From assembly GCA_025998755.1 (NCBI GenBank), contig AP024674.1:62001-126000 (forward strand): DNA of 64,000 nucleotides. Reading direction: 5' to 3'. Position numbers and translations under genes: made by a program. Source of the stretch: Armatimonadota bacterium. Its GTDB lineage: Bacteria > Armatimonadota > UBA5829 > DSUL01. Each line of letters opens with the position of its first letter. Within the stretch, counting starts at the first letter, position 1. Below, piece after piece: positions 16,961 through 25,015 of this stretch. A model generated the notes under the pieces. That model was not told where the DNA came from. It worked only from the letters and a program-made list of their open reading frames with translations, and did not search any database.

Positions 16961-17329
16961 CTATCCCGCAGCCGCCATATCCTCGAAGTAGACCATCTGC
17001 TCGCGGGCTTTCCGGTTCTCCGGATCCAGCTCGAGCACGCGCTCAAACCCCTGTTTCGCCTCGTCGTACATTCCCAGCATGGCGTATGTCATGGCGAGGT
17101 CAATGAGGATCTCCACACGCTCGGGCTGCAGGCCGCTGGCCGTTTCCAGCTCCTGCAGGGATTCGTCGAACAACCCTTGGAATCCGTAGATTAGCCCCAG
17201 CTGATGGTGTACTTCTGCGTTGCCGGAATCCTCCTGGAGCAGAGCCGTCAGGATCTGCACAGCTTCGTCGTAGCTGCCCTCCACCTTGAGACTGATCGCC
17301 TGTTCAAGGCGCTCTGCTGTCGTAGTCAT
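16961..17329 (-). CDS. Tetratricopeptide repeat protein
   Basis: A 122-residue soluble protein composed of about three TPR units, for example EGSYDEAVQILTALLQED, then VHHQLGLIYGFQGLFDESL and LAMTYAMLGMYDEAKQGF. TPRs mediate protein contacts. The ATG at 17329 follows GGGGGCAAGAACCT; reading upstream to 17485 would add an implausible Cys- and Arg-rich leader. It lies upstream of the corrinoid protein gene with a 154-base gap. A specific role cannot be read out. Confidence 0.75.
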   Translation of the reverse strand: MTTTAERLEQAISLKVEGSYDEAVQILTALLQEDSGNAEVHHQLGLIYGFQGLFDESLQELETASGLQPERVEILIDLAMTYAMLGMYDEAKQGFERVLELDPENRKAREQMVYFEDMAAAG

Positions 17330-17560
17330 AGGTTCTTGCCCCCGCTTGCGGATGCAACGACCCCCGTCTTGATATGCAGAATGAAACGGAATGATTGCAA
17401 CCTGAGGGATCGCCGCCGCGCCGCACTGCGGGCTCCTCATCCAGCGGATTCCATCCAACGCCTGCCGGATATAGGAGTATACCATCTACGCCGGATTTCA
17501 ATCAAGTTATCAGGCCATCCCTTGGGTCCCGTTCCCGGCCGTAGCGACGCGGAACAAAGT

Positions 17561-17591
17561 GGGGAGGAAAGGCACTTGTGCTTTCCTCCCC
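17561..17591 (-). terminator. Terminator after the 781-residue secreted protein gene
   Basis: GGGGAGGAAAG (17561-17571) pairs perfectly with CTTTCCTCCCC (17581-17591), an 11-bp stem with a 9-base loop. On the minus strand it is followed by ACTTTGTT. It lies 36 bases beyond the stop at 17627. Confidence 0.65.
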
Positions 17592-17626
17592 GCCTTCCTG
17601 TGCAGAAGGATCTGTCAGACTACGCT

Positions 17627-19972
17627 TCACTCCACCGGGATCACGTCCGTGGCCTGCCGTGACTTCAACAGCGGATGACTTATCCCGTCGCGCTGCAGAA
17701 TTCCGCAGACGCCCGTCACGTCCACCGTTGACCCCTCCACCGGCAGCGGACCTCCCGGCGGCAGGTTCACGCGGACGCCTGCCGCGTCCCACTCGTTGCC
17801 GTCGAACAGTCCGCTCCCGTCGTCGAGATAGATGAAGAACGTCCCGGCTTCATCCAGCCCGAAACGGGTAACGCGCCCGGCGCTACGCATCAGGAGGCCG
17901 GTGTTGTTGGCTCCGGCGCCTGCGGAGACCCCGGGAGTATGGCCAGATGTGCCTCCGCCCAGAGCCCGCTGAGCGGCGAACAGGGGGGAAGGCGGCTGTC
18001 CGGTCCCGGTCTTCACCACCTCCGAGGCTGCCACAGATCGCTCTCCGCCCGAGCGGGTCATCAACCCCTTCACACGCACCGTGTCTCCGATCTCCAGCCC
18101 GAATGCCGGAGCCAGCACACGAACTCCGCTGATGTTTTTCGGCCAGGAGTCTTGCACATAGAACTCGTCACGCTCAGCGAAGACTGCGGAGACGGTGGAG
18201 ATAAGCTCGCCCGGCGTCCCGTCGGGGGATGACTTCCACTCCGCCACAGAAGCCACCGGCGGATACACGATGCCCGTCACAGCGAACTCGCCGAACTGCG
18301 CGCGGGGGATGGTGTTCATATTCAACGGCGGATCGCCGAAGTTCAGGAAGCCTCCACCCAGCCCGGGCAGGAACTGGTTGGAGAAATAACCGCTGTTGCC
18401 CGTCAGCACGGCGAGGTAACGGATGACCGGCCTTCCCAGTCCGATATCGGCGTAAGGTATGCTCAGCTCAAGCCCCGTGGTGGCCGTGGCGGCATCCGTC
18501 CGGTTCTGCTCCGGCGTCCGGTTGTTGTCTGCGGTCACGCCGTCCTGGTTGCTGTTATCCAGTCCCATCAGGATCCCGTTCGGATTGTCTCCCTGCTCCA
18601 GCATCGGCGATTCGGCTCCAACCTCCACCCGGCCGATATAGCGGGAAGTGTTGGTCCTGAGGTCGACGATGTGCAGGTAGGCATAGGTGCGGTATTCGCC
18701 GGAGCCGGGGAGAGTCTCGGCGGAGTTGGCGTCCACCAAGACCACGTGAGTCGGGCTGAACCCCTCGTCGAAGATGGTGCCATTCATCCGCTGAAGCACT
18801 TGGGACTGTGGTCCCACACCCTCCGGCACGTTCAGTCCTTCGGGTCCGACTCCTCCGTCTGACGTGTCCAGGAACAACAGGATGTAGTTGCCGTTCGGCT
18901 CCAGGTTCCCCGTTATGCCGATATCCAGCCCCGTGGCGGTGCTTCGCATGAACAGGGCATTCAACTCGGAACCGTTCGACCCCGCTGTGCCCGTTCCGGA
19001 GGCGTTGCCGAAGCCGGTGTAATTGTTCTGAGTCGCCACCAGTGTGGCGCTTCCGGAGTCCTGCGGAATGTTCAGCCCGTCAATAGGCCCGGCGGGCTGT
19101 CGGATGGTGGAGACGTCCACCACGGCATATTGCAGGCCGGGTGCGATGTTTTCATCGGACAGGTCCTTCGGCGGGAATCCCAGGTTGCCTTTCTGCGTGC
19201 CTTCGCCAATTCCTGGCAGGAACTGGTTGGAAAGGTAGCCGCTTCCGCCGCACAGAAGCACCAGGATCCTGACCTCCGAGAGAGATGCATCCACTCCGAT
19301 GTCCGCCAGACTCAGCATCAGCTCCATTCCGCTCAGGGCGGTGGCTGCGTCCAACATATGCTCCGCGGCGGTCTTGTTAGGCGGCGGACTGCCGATGACC
19401 CCGGCGCTGTTGGTATTGTTGAAACCCATCTGGCTGCCGTTGGGATTGGAGGAGCCCGCGCCCCCCAGCACTCCGCCACTGTTCAGCGGTACGAATCCCA
19501 GATAACGGCTGGTCCCGGCATTCAGGTCCACCAGGTCCACGTATACGTTGCCTGCCGTGTTGACGGCGATGGCGTAGTCCGGCAGAAATCCGGGGTCCAG
19601 CTTTAGCCCGGTCAACCCACGTACGGACCCCGGTCCCACGTTGACGTTCAGGGTTTCCTGTCCCCCGGGAACCACGTCCAGCAGCACCACGAAGGCGTTG
19701 CCGTTCGTCTCCAGATTCCCGGTGACGTTGATGGCCAGGGAGTCTGCCGTTTTAAATACATACAGCTGATTCAGCTCCGAACCCGGCACGTAGCCTCCTG
19801 TGGGAGGCCGCGCGTCGCCGAAGCCTGTGTGGTTGTCCTGCAGTTCAAGGAGCGCCTGACACCCCAGCAATCCTCCGGGACAGAAATCGGCCGGGATGTT
19901 GCGTCCGTCCACCGCGGCCCAGGTGGCCGCTGGCAGAAGTGCAAGGTACAGGGCAGCGAGGATAGCCTTCAC
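17627..19972 (-). CDS. Secreted protein with internal duplication and C-terminal OB-like module
   Basis: A 781-residue exported protein. The GTG at 19972 follows AAAGGAGCGGCACC and begins a signal peptide (KAILAALYLALLPAATWA). Two homologous domains, about 22-250 and 300-560, each contain a PDGLNIP-like start, VTGNLETNGN or ITGNLEPNGNY, a SRYLGFV/SRYIGRV strand and GYLSNQFLPGIG or GYFSNQFLPGLG. The last 195 residues match the C-terminal module of the 10052-14089 protein (NNTGLLMRSAGRVT, IYLDDGSGLFDG). No catalytic residues or anchor are recognised. It is probably an extracellular or surface protein of unknown function. Confidence 0.82.
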   Translation of the reverse strand: MKAILAALYLALLPAATWAAVDGRNIPADFCPGGLLGCQALLELQDNHTGFGDARPPTGGYVPGSELNQLYVFKTADSLAINVTGNLETNGNAFVVLLDVVPGGQETLNVNVGPGSVRGLTGLKLDPGFLPDYAIAVNTAGNVYVDLVDLNAGTSRYLGFVPLNSGGVLGGAGSSNPNGSQMGFNNTNSAGVIGSPPPNKTAAEHMLDAATALSGMELMLSLADIGVDASLSEVRILVLLCGGSGYLSNQFLPGIGEGTQKGNLGFPPKDLSDENIAPGLQYAVVDVSTIRQPAGPIDGLNIPQDSGSATLVATQNNYTGFGNASGTGTAGSNGSELNALFMRSTATGLDIGITGNLEPNGNYILLFLDTSDGGVGPEGLNVPEGVGPQSQVLQRMNGTIFDEGFSPTHVVLVDANSAETLPGSGEYRTYAYLHIVDLRTNTSRYIGRVEVGAESPMLEQGDNPNGILMGLDNSNQDGVTADNNRTPEQNRTDAATATTGLELSIPYADIGLGRPVIRYLAVLTGNSGYFSNQFLPGLGGGFLNFGDPPLNMNTIPRAQFGEFAVTGIVYPPVASVAEWKSSPDGTPGELISTVSAVFAERDEFYVQDSWPKNISGVRVLAPAFGLEIGDTVRVKGLMTRSGGERSVAASEVVKTGTGQPPSPLFAAQRALGGGTSGHTPGVSAGAGANNTGLLMRSAGRVTRFGLDEAGTFFIYLDDGSGLFDGNEWDAAGVRVNLPPGGPLPVEGSTVDVTGVCGILQRDGISHPLLKSRQATDVIPVE

Positions 19973-20089
19973 GGTGCCGCTCCTTTCTTGCGCATCGAAA
20001 GGGCAACAGGCCGCCGCCCAGGGACAGATCGGCGAGGCCCCCACGCGGCGGCAGCCTCTGTCACATCTTGCGGGCTTGTCCGGTGCCTT

Positions 20090-20782
20090 TCAGCTCCGGC
20101 GGGTTCGCAAGATCACTCCAGCGAGACCAGCCAGCGCCGATGCCAGCGCCACCGCCGATCCGGGTTCCGGCACAACGTCCACCTTCGCTGTCCCGGTCAG
20201 GGCGTCCACCCAGAAGGTGACCTGCTCGTTCCCCGGTGTTGTCTCGAACCAGATGGTGTCCGCATTGACGGAGCGTGCGTCCGCACCGATGGCGTCCCAG
20301 CTCCCGGTGACCACGGCTTTATACTGATACCAGCCGGGGGCCAGGTTGGTCTGGAAGAAATAGATGCCTCCGCCGGCCGGGCTCATGGCGGTGGACGGAT
20401 TGGCGTTGTTCCAGCCCTGCCAGTCGCCCACGGCCGTCCAGGTGGTGGGCGCGGTGCTCACACCGAGGCGTCGGGTCTCGTTTCGCCACCCGTCCGCGTA
20501 GGTGTTGGTGTCGTAGGTCAGTCTGATCGTGCCGTCGGGGCCGGTCACGAACCAGGCATTGCCGGATTGGGGCCAGGCGGCCGACCAGTCCCCGGTGGTG
20601 ATCTTGTATTCGTGCCGCTCGTTGGCTCCGAGCGTCAGGTCCAGCGACCAGATCCCGCCGCCCAAGTCGGTCATCAGATTTCCGGCGGGATTCCAGCCGT
20701 TGAACGTGCCCGCCACGTAAAATGCTCCGGCCGATGGCGCCAGCAGCACAGCGGCGGCAAGCGCTAAAGCCAGTGTCTTCAT
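20090..20782 (-). CDS. PEP-CTERM secreted protein with starch-binding-like domains
   Basis: A 230-residue exported protein. GGAGGGACGAAG precedes the ATG at 20782, which opens the signal peptide MKTLALALAAAVLLAPSAGA. Two carbohydrate-binding CBM48/AMPK-like units follow (FYVAGTFNGWNPAG and WTAVGDWQGWNNAN), each with an aromatic platform. The C-terminus VPEPGSAVALASALA plus a hydrophobic stretch and RTRRS is a PEP-CTERM sorting signal, processed by an exosortase/archaeosortase-like enzyme and linked to exopolysaccharide formation. No exosortase is in the window. It precedes the 781-residue gene in the same direction. Confidence 0.87.
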   Translation of the reverse strand: MKTLALALAAAVLLAPSAGAFYVAGTFNGWNPAGNLMTDLGGGIWSLDLTLGANERHEYKITTGDWSAAWPQSGNAWFVTGPDGTIRLTYDTNTYADGWRNETRRLGVSTAPTTWTAVGDWQGWNNANPSTAMSPAGGGIYFFQTNLAPGWYQYKAVVTGSWDAIGADARSVNADTIWFETTPGNEQVTFWVDALTGTAKVDVVPEPGSAVALASALAGLAGVILRTRRS

Positions 20783-20964
20783 CTTCGTCCCTCCTGTCAC
20801 AGAATAGTCATCCCCGCACCGGGGTTTCGCCTCTCATATTCCGGGAGCGCGCCCGGCTGGGGGGGGGCGCGGATAACCCGTCGCATATCACGGAAGCCTC
20901 CCGGAAGCTGATACAATGCTAAAGGGCTGCAGGGATCCTGTCAATTGTGCGGGGATGAAACCGG

Positions 20965-20970
20965 TATAAT
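20965..20970 (+). promoter_or_regulatory. Consensus -10 box for the isochorismatase-family gene
   Basis: TATAAT is exact and 40 bases before the ATG at 21010. No convincing -35 lies 16-18 bases upstream. A second candidate, TGATACAAT near 20909-20917, is an extended -10. Confidence 0.4.
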
Positions 20971-21009
20971 TGCCAGAGGAAGCAGGCCTGGAAGCAGGAG
21001 GAAGAGCCG

Positions 21010-21729
21010 ATGACGGGAAGTGGCGCCGGTAGAAAAGAGGAACACGACTTTCTGGACTGGCTGAAGGGTTGGAAGCAGGGGCTTCCAGCACTCTCCCTGG
21101 CCGATGTGCTCCAGGAGAACGGCGGACCGGAGCAGGCAGCCGTCCTGTGTGTGGACATGGTGAATGGCTTCGCGCACGAGGGGCCGCTGGCCAGCCCGCG
21201 GGTCCGGGCCATAATCCCTGCAGTGACGGCGCTGTTCCAGCGTGCCCACCAGCACGGCATCAGGCGCTTCATCTTGCCGCAGGACAACCACCCACCTGAC
21301 TCGCCGGAGTTCGGCTGCTGGCCTGCGCACTGCTTGGCGGGCACGTCCGAGTCCGAGACCATCCCGGAGCTGACCGGCCTGTCGTTCTCCGGCCTGTACC
21401 GCGTCGTTCCCAAGCGCTCCATCAGCAGCGGAATCGGGACGGATCTTGAAGATGCCCTGGGTCCAGAACCTCTGCGGCTGGCCATCTGCGTTGGTGACTG
21501 CACTGATCTTTGCCTGTATCAGCTGGCCATGCATCTCCGGCTACGGGCCAATGCGAAGGGCGAGAGTTTACGCGTCATCGTGCCCGAGGACTGCGTGCAG
21601 ACCTACGACCTGCCCATCGCCGTGGCGACCGGCATCGGAGCGATGCCGCACCCCGGCGACTTGCTGCACGACCTGTTCCTGTATCACATGGCTCTGAACG
21701 GGGTGGAGGTCTGCCGGCGACTGGACTGA
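21010..21729 (+). CDS. Isochorismatase/nicotinamidase-family hydrolase
   Basis: A 239-residue cysteine hydrolase-fold protein. The triad candidates are Asp in LCVDMVNGF, Lys in VVPKRSIS and Cys in VGDCTDLC, in the normal order and spacing. The PQDNHPPDSPEF loop aligns with the metal/substrate loop of nicotinamidases (usually DxHxxxxxEF). The family includes nicotinamidase, N-carbamoylsarcosine amidase and isochorismatase, and I cannot pick one. The ATG follows CAGGAGGAAGAGCC. It has a ~40-residue N-terminal extension before the core. Convergent with ruvC. Confidence 0.82.
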   Translation: MTGSGAGRKEEHDFLDWLKGWKQGLPALSLADVLQENGGPEQAAVLCVDMVNGFAHEGPLASPRVRAIIPAVTALFQRAHQHGIRRFILPQDNHPPDSPEFGCWPAHCLAGTSESETIPELTGLSFSGLYRVVPKRSISSGIGTDLEDALGPEPLRLAICVGDCTDLCLYQLAMHLRLRANAKGESLRVIVPEDCVQTYDLPIAVATGIGAMPHPGDLLHDLFLYHMALNGVEVCRRLD

Positions 21730-21755
21730 ATGCACTTGCCGTCGAGCGGGGCGCT

Positions 21756-22280
21756 TTACCGGCTCAGGGCCTGCAGACGACGCGAGTGGGCGTGGCAGAT
21801 GGCGATGGCCACCGCATCCGCCACATCGTCAGGGCGGGGGGGAGTGGAGAGCCCCAGCAGGCGTGCAACCATGAATTGCACCTGGCGCTTGTCGGCGTTG
21901 CCTTCGCCCGTCACCGCCAGCTTAACCTGCGGTGGAGTATATTCCACCACCTCCAGCCCGCTTGAGGCTGCGGCCAGCAGAATGACTCCCGAAGCCTGCC
22001 CCACCTGGATGGCGGTCGTCTGATTGCGGGCGAAGAATAGGCGTTCCACTGCCACCACGTGGGGCTTCCAATGCCGGATCAGTTCGAGCGCGCCTTCGTA
22101 GATCTGTCTGAGCCGCACGGCTGCGGCAAGGCCGGCTGGCGTGGTGAGAGCTCCGCATCCTCCCAGCGAGAGGCAGTCCCCGGCTGCGCGAAGTACCGCC
22201 CAGCCCACGATTGCCGTTCCGGGATCGAACGCTAGAATCGTCTCTGTTCGCCGGACGTCCCCTGTGCGGATGTCGCCCAT
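21756..22280 (-). CDS. ruvC: Holliday junction resolvase RuvC
   Basis: A 174-residue endonuclease that resolves Holliday junctions with RuvAB. The four acidic catalytic residues are visible: Asp in LAFDPGTAIVG, Glu in AVERLFFARN, and the Asp pair in PDDVADAVA. The NQTTAIQVGQASGV helix is also typical. I start at ATG 22280, which follows GGCGGTGAAGTG; a longer frame to 22391 adds residues without homology. Upstream lies a REP-like element. ruvA and ruvB are not adjacent. Confidence 0.95.
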   Translation of the reverse strand: MGDIRTGDVRRTETILAFDPGTAIVGWAVLRAAGDCLSLGGCGALTTPAGLAAAVRLRQIYEGALELIRHWKPHVVAVERLFFARNQTTAIQVGQASGVILLAAASSGLEVVEYTPPQVKLAVTGEGNADKRQVQFMVARLLGLSTPPRPDDVADAVAIAICHAHSRRLQALSR

Positions 22281-22413
22281 CACTTCACCGCCCGGCAGTA
22301 TAGCATCCTTGCCGTCCACGTGCCCGGAGTTGTCGGCTGCCACAGTTCGATCTGCGCGCTTCGCGGCAAGACACCTAGTCCGCCGGGGCACGGCCGTTGT
22401 CTCAAATAGCAGC

Positions 22414-22519
22414 CTTTTCCCCTACGGTGGTTGAGCCGTCCGGCGCAGCCGGACGAGTCGAAACTAACTCCTGTAGTAAGTGGTCTCGATACGCGCGGAT
22501 GCCGCCGCGCTACTCGACC
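22414..22519 (-). repeat. REP/BIME-like element, copy 2 (best consensus)
   Basis: Read on the minus strand: GGTCGAGTAGCGCGG, CGGCAT, CCGCGCGTATCGAGACC, a 17-base spacer, then GTTTCGACTCGTCCGGC, TGC, GCCGGACGGCTCAACC and ACCGTAGGGGAAAAGG. Both halves are palindromic. It lies between ruvC and the glycine-rich repeat gene and closely matches the other copies. Confidence 0.85.
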
Positions 22520-22661
22520 GGCGTAGGAAAGAGGGTTCAAATCTCTTTTGGAGAACTCCGTGCCCCTACGCTCTTCCTGATGGTGGCTGGGGAAACGGGC
22601 TGGGAGTGGGCACAACAGATCGCAAAAAACGATGGAATATTGCCGGAGCGGCGTCGTCTTC

Positions 22662-22700
22662 AAGTCGAGAAAAACGACTTCCTCCCGCATAGGGCGGGAG
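22662..22700 (+). promoter_or_regulatory. Two tandem hairpins in the leader of the Gly-rich gene
   Basis: AAGTCG/CGACTT (22662-22680) and CTCCCGC/GCGGGAG (22682-22700) are perfect and adjacent, ending 19 bases before the ATG at 22720 and just ahead of its ribosome binding site GGAAGGGAG. They suggest a structured 5' UTR. The remaining 22520-22661 holds nothing I can name. Confidence 0.45.
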
Positions 22701-22719
22701 ATGGAAGGGAGAACCGGAG

Positions 22720-23256
22720 ATGAAATCAGTTGTCGCTCTCCTGACCGCAGCTCTGATGCTGGCGGTGCTGGCGGGAGCCGCGTCCGCGGTCTCCGTGGCA
22801 GATGAGCCAAACACGGCGTTTTACGCAGCGGCGAACGGCCGTGGCGCGGGGGACTGCACCGGTCCCATCGGTGGCGGCGGCAAGAATCCGGCCCCGGGCA
22901 AGCGCTCCGTTCAGGATGACGCCTTTGCGCCGGTAGGAAAGGGAAGAGGCCCCGGCGATGGCACGGGTCCGAACAGTGACTGCATCGGCAAGAATCCTGC
23001 CCCTGGGAAGCGGTCTGTTCAGGATGGCGTGTTCGTGGCTGTGGGCAAGGGCCGTGGCGCGGGGGACTGCACCGGTCCCATCGGTGGCGGCGGCAAGAAT
23101 CCGGCCCCGGGCAAGCGCTCCGTGGAGGTCGATCGCTTTGAGATGACCGGCTACGGCAGGGGCCCGGGCGATGGTACCGGCCCGATTGGCGGCACCTGCC
23201 CGAATCCCAACCCCGGCCCTCGCGGTCCCGGTGGCGGAAAACGCCAGGGGCAGTGA
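22720..23256 (+). CDS. Secreted glycine-rich tandem-repeat protein
   Basis: A 178-residue exported protein with signal peptide MKSVVALLTAALMLAVLAGA. The mature part is four repeats of about 35 residues built on GRGxGDxTGP and GKNPAPGKRSV, at residues 40, 76, 111 and 146. Copies 1 and 3 have Cys (GAGDCTGP) and copies 2 and 4 have Gly (GPGDGTGP). At the DNA level copies 1 and 3 are identical over about 74 bases, so the array expanded recently or is homogenised. A strong terminator follows. The function is unknown; the fourth repeat ends in a Gly/Pro-rich tail. Confidence 0.75.
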   Translation: MKSVVALLTAALMLAVLAGAASAVSVADEPNTAFYAAANGRGAGDCTGPIGGGGKNPAPGKRSVQDDAFAPVGKGRGPGDGTGPNSDCIGKNPAPGKRSVQDGVFVAVGKGRGAGDCTGPIGGGGKNPAPGKRSVEVDRFEMTGYGRGPGDGTGPIGGTCPNPNPGPRGPGGGKRQGQ

Positions 23257-23286
23257 TCTGAAACAGAACTAGGGGAACAATCCCCT

Positions 23287-23317
23287 CCGGCCCGGTGCAA
23301 GCCGGGCCGGTTTTTTT
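23287..23317 (+). terminator. Intrinsic terminator of the Gly-rich gene
   Basis: CCGGCCCGG and CCGGGCCGG form a perfect 9-bp stem with loop TGCAAG, followed by seven T. It lies 30 bases after the stop codon. Confidence 0.93.
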
Positions 23318-23391
23318 GTCGCTCCGTTCCCACCAGGCATTCGAACCGGATATTGAAGACTGGTTCGGGCGACAGCGTGCGGAAAGTCCGC

Positions 23392-23432
23392 GCCGATGGT
23401 GTTGAGCCGTCCGCCGCGGGCGGACGGCTCAA
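23392..23432 (-). repeat. REP-like half element
   Basis: TTGAGCCGTCCGCC, GCG, GGCGGACGGCTCAA form a perfect 14-bp palindrome at 23402-23432, preceded by CGATGGTG. This matches the second palindrome and CTACGGTGG edge of the full elements; the first palindrome is missing. It could also serve as a terminator for the converging genes. Confidence 0.6.
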
Positions 23433-23449
23433 AAATTGAAGCGTGGTCT

Positions 23450-23947
23450 TCAGGCGGGCACGCTGCTCTTCTTGCGCTCCCAGATCAAGATGCACGGGCG
23501 CATCTTATCCACCTGATGACCTGCGCGCACCACGTATCCTGCGCGGTCTCCGTGCATCCGGTAGACCCCGATGCAGTCGATCCCCTTGTAAGGACACTTC
23601 CGGGTGTTGACCTTGGGATTGGCCAGGCAGGGCATGCGGCATCCGTGGAGGTCGAAGACGGCTTCCACATCCAGCTTCACGTCGCCCTTCCAGTTCTGAA
23701 GGGTCTCCTCCAGAACCGCCTTCATCAGGGCTTCGTGCTCGTAGCCCTCCTCCACTCCGCTGTCGTCCACCACCAGGGTCAGATCCACGTCGGAATCAGG
23801 ACGGCAGCCTCCCCGCAACCCGCGGGACCCGTGCAGGATGATCCGCTTCACCCGCGGATCTACCACCAGATGCCCTCTCCGCAGCAGCTCGCACGTCTGC
23901 GGGAGCGCGCTTGCGAAATCGCTCTCGAACTGAGTCACGTCAACCAT
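23450..23947 (-). CDS. Nucleotidyltransferase-fold protein
   Basis: A 165-residue protein with the pol-beta-type nucleotidyltransferase motif LHGSRGLRGGCRPDSDVDLTLVVDD split as GSRG...DSDVDL, giving two of the three metal-binding Asp; the third is probably in VKLDVEAVFD. The C-terminal part is Cys-rich (GCRMPC, RKCPYKGIDC) and might bind metal. The ATG at 23947 follows GGAGGACAAGGGGC. Similar small proteins occur as antitoxin-like MNT proteins or uncharacterised transferases. No HEPN partner gene is adjacent. Upstream, 23948-24225 has no gene; its AT-rich part near 24140-24175 may hold the promoter. Confidence 0.7.
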   Translation of the reverse strand: MVDVTQFESDFASALPQTCELLRRGHLVVDPRVKRIILHGSRGLRGGCRPDSDVDLTLVVDDSGVEEGYEHEALMKAVLEETLQNWKGDVKLDVEAVFDLHGCRMPCLANPKVNTRKCPYKGIDCIGVYRMHGDRAGYVVRAGHQVDKMRPCILIWERKKSSVPA

Positions 23948-24225
23948 GGCGCCCCTTGTCCTCCGCTCCGGCGGAATAACCGGATCGTGCGCCCCTCCGC
24001 CGAAGCCCATCGCATCTGCGATACCACTCAAGCGGCAGTCTCGGGACAGCCCCGAAAGCTTCCACTGCCAGCGCTCCGCCCTTCTCTCAACGAGCGGATC
24101 AACCAGTCGGGGGATGCCGGGTTCTCACGACCCGGCAGGAATGCTTCTCTCTATTAACATTTTATTGTAGCACGTTTCACAATAGCGGGGAGGAATTCCT
24201 TCTTTTTCATGCCCCCTCCTTCAGA

Positions 24226-24263
24226 AAAGTAAGGCGGACGCTTCCGGGAAGAAGCGTCCGCCT
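24226..24263 (-). terminator. Terminator of the phnD operon
   Basis: AGGCGGACGCTTC (24232-24244) pairs perfectly with GAAGCGTCCGCCT (24251-24263), a 13-bp stem; on the minus strand it is followed by TACTTTTCTG. It lies 30 bases past the stop of the last gene of the group. Confidence 0.85.
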
Positions 24264-24292
24264 CGCAACCTCTGCCGGGAAAGCCGGAATGC

Positions 24293-24967
24293 CTACTGGG
24301 CCGCCACGGCTCTTGCTACCAGTGGTTGCCCTTCCCCCAGATTCGGCCCAATGGCCCACACGGTCGAGCCGGGCTTGATGTCCGCCAGCTTCGTCCGCTG
24401 GCCTCCCTTGACGATGTCTGTGTTGTCAGCCAGCACCACCTCTTTCGGCCGCGGCGACCCGAGCGCCCGTTCCGGTTGACCGCCCAACTGAACCGCCGTA
24501 ACGCTCATCCGCAGCTTCAGCTTTGCCGCGTCCACCACTGTTACGGTCCCCTTCACAAGGATCTCGCCCGTCTCCGGGGTCAAGGACACATCTTGCGGTG
24601 CGGACGGAGCTGCCGGAGCGGGAGCGCTGGTGCCGGGTGCCGGCGTCGCGGGAGCGCCAGGTGCGGGAGGAGGTTGTCCGGTCGCGCTATCCGCTGCACC
24701 GGGACCTCCCACGGTCCCTCCAGGCGCTCCAGGGGGCGGCGGAACCTCAGGCACATCCGGAGCCCCCACGGGCATGCCCCCTGTCGGCGTCGATGCCGGA
24801 GGCGGGGGCGCTTCGCTGAACAACATAGGCCTGAGCACCATAAAAAACAGCAACACCAGCGCCACCACCAGCAAACCGATGGCCGCTGGCAGCGGAATGG
24901 AGCTTTTTTGTGTTCCGGCTCCCGCGCTTTTGGTTCCGGAATCCGCGTTCCCTTTCTTGAAAAGCAT
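24293..24967 (-). CDS. Membrane-anchored protein with Pro-rich linker
   Basis: A 224-residue protein with a short basic cytoplasmic N-terminus, one transmembrane helix at about residues 25-47 (IPLPAAIGLLVVALVLLFF), a 90-residue Pro/Ala/Gly-rich linker and a C-terminal beta domain (EILVKGTVTVVDAAKL, VVLADNTDIVKGG, LADIKPGSTVWAIGP). The last part resembles DUF5666-type small barrels but I am not sure. GAGGGAGAACC precedes the ATG. It lies 48 bases after phnE in the same direction and before the terminator, so it is probably co-transcribed. A link with the transporter is inferred from position only. Confidence 0.7.
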   Translation of the reverse strand: MLFKKGNADSGTKSAGAGTQKSSIPLPAAIGLLVVALVLLFFMVLRPMLFSEAPPPPASTPTGGMPVGAPDVPEVPPPPGAPGGTVGGPGAADSATGQPPPAPGAPATPAPGTSAPAPAAPSAPQDVSLTPETGEILVKGTVTVVDAAKLKLRMSVTAVQLGGQPERALGSPRPKEVVLADNTDIVKGGQRTKLADIKPGSTVWAIGPNLGEGQPLVARAVAAQ

Positions 24968-25015
24968 GGTTCTCCCTCTATCGGAGGCCAGCAAGCCGGC
25001 CGGCCTTGTGGACGA

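Noticed and set aside
22720-23256. CRISPR-like array because of regular repeats.
   Set aside because: The repeats encode protein in one frame, have no unique spacers, and follow a signal peptide.
23392-23432. Bidirectional terminator only.
   Set aside because: There is no T-run beside the stem and its sequence matches the REP palindrome, so it is listed as a half element.
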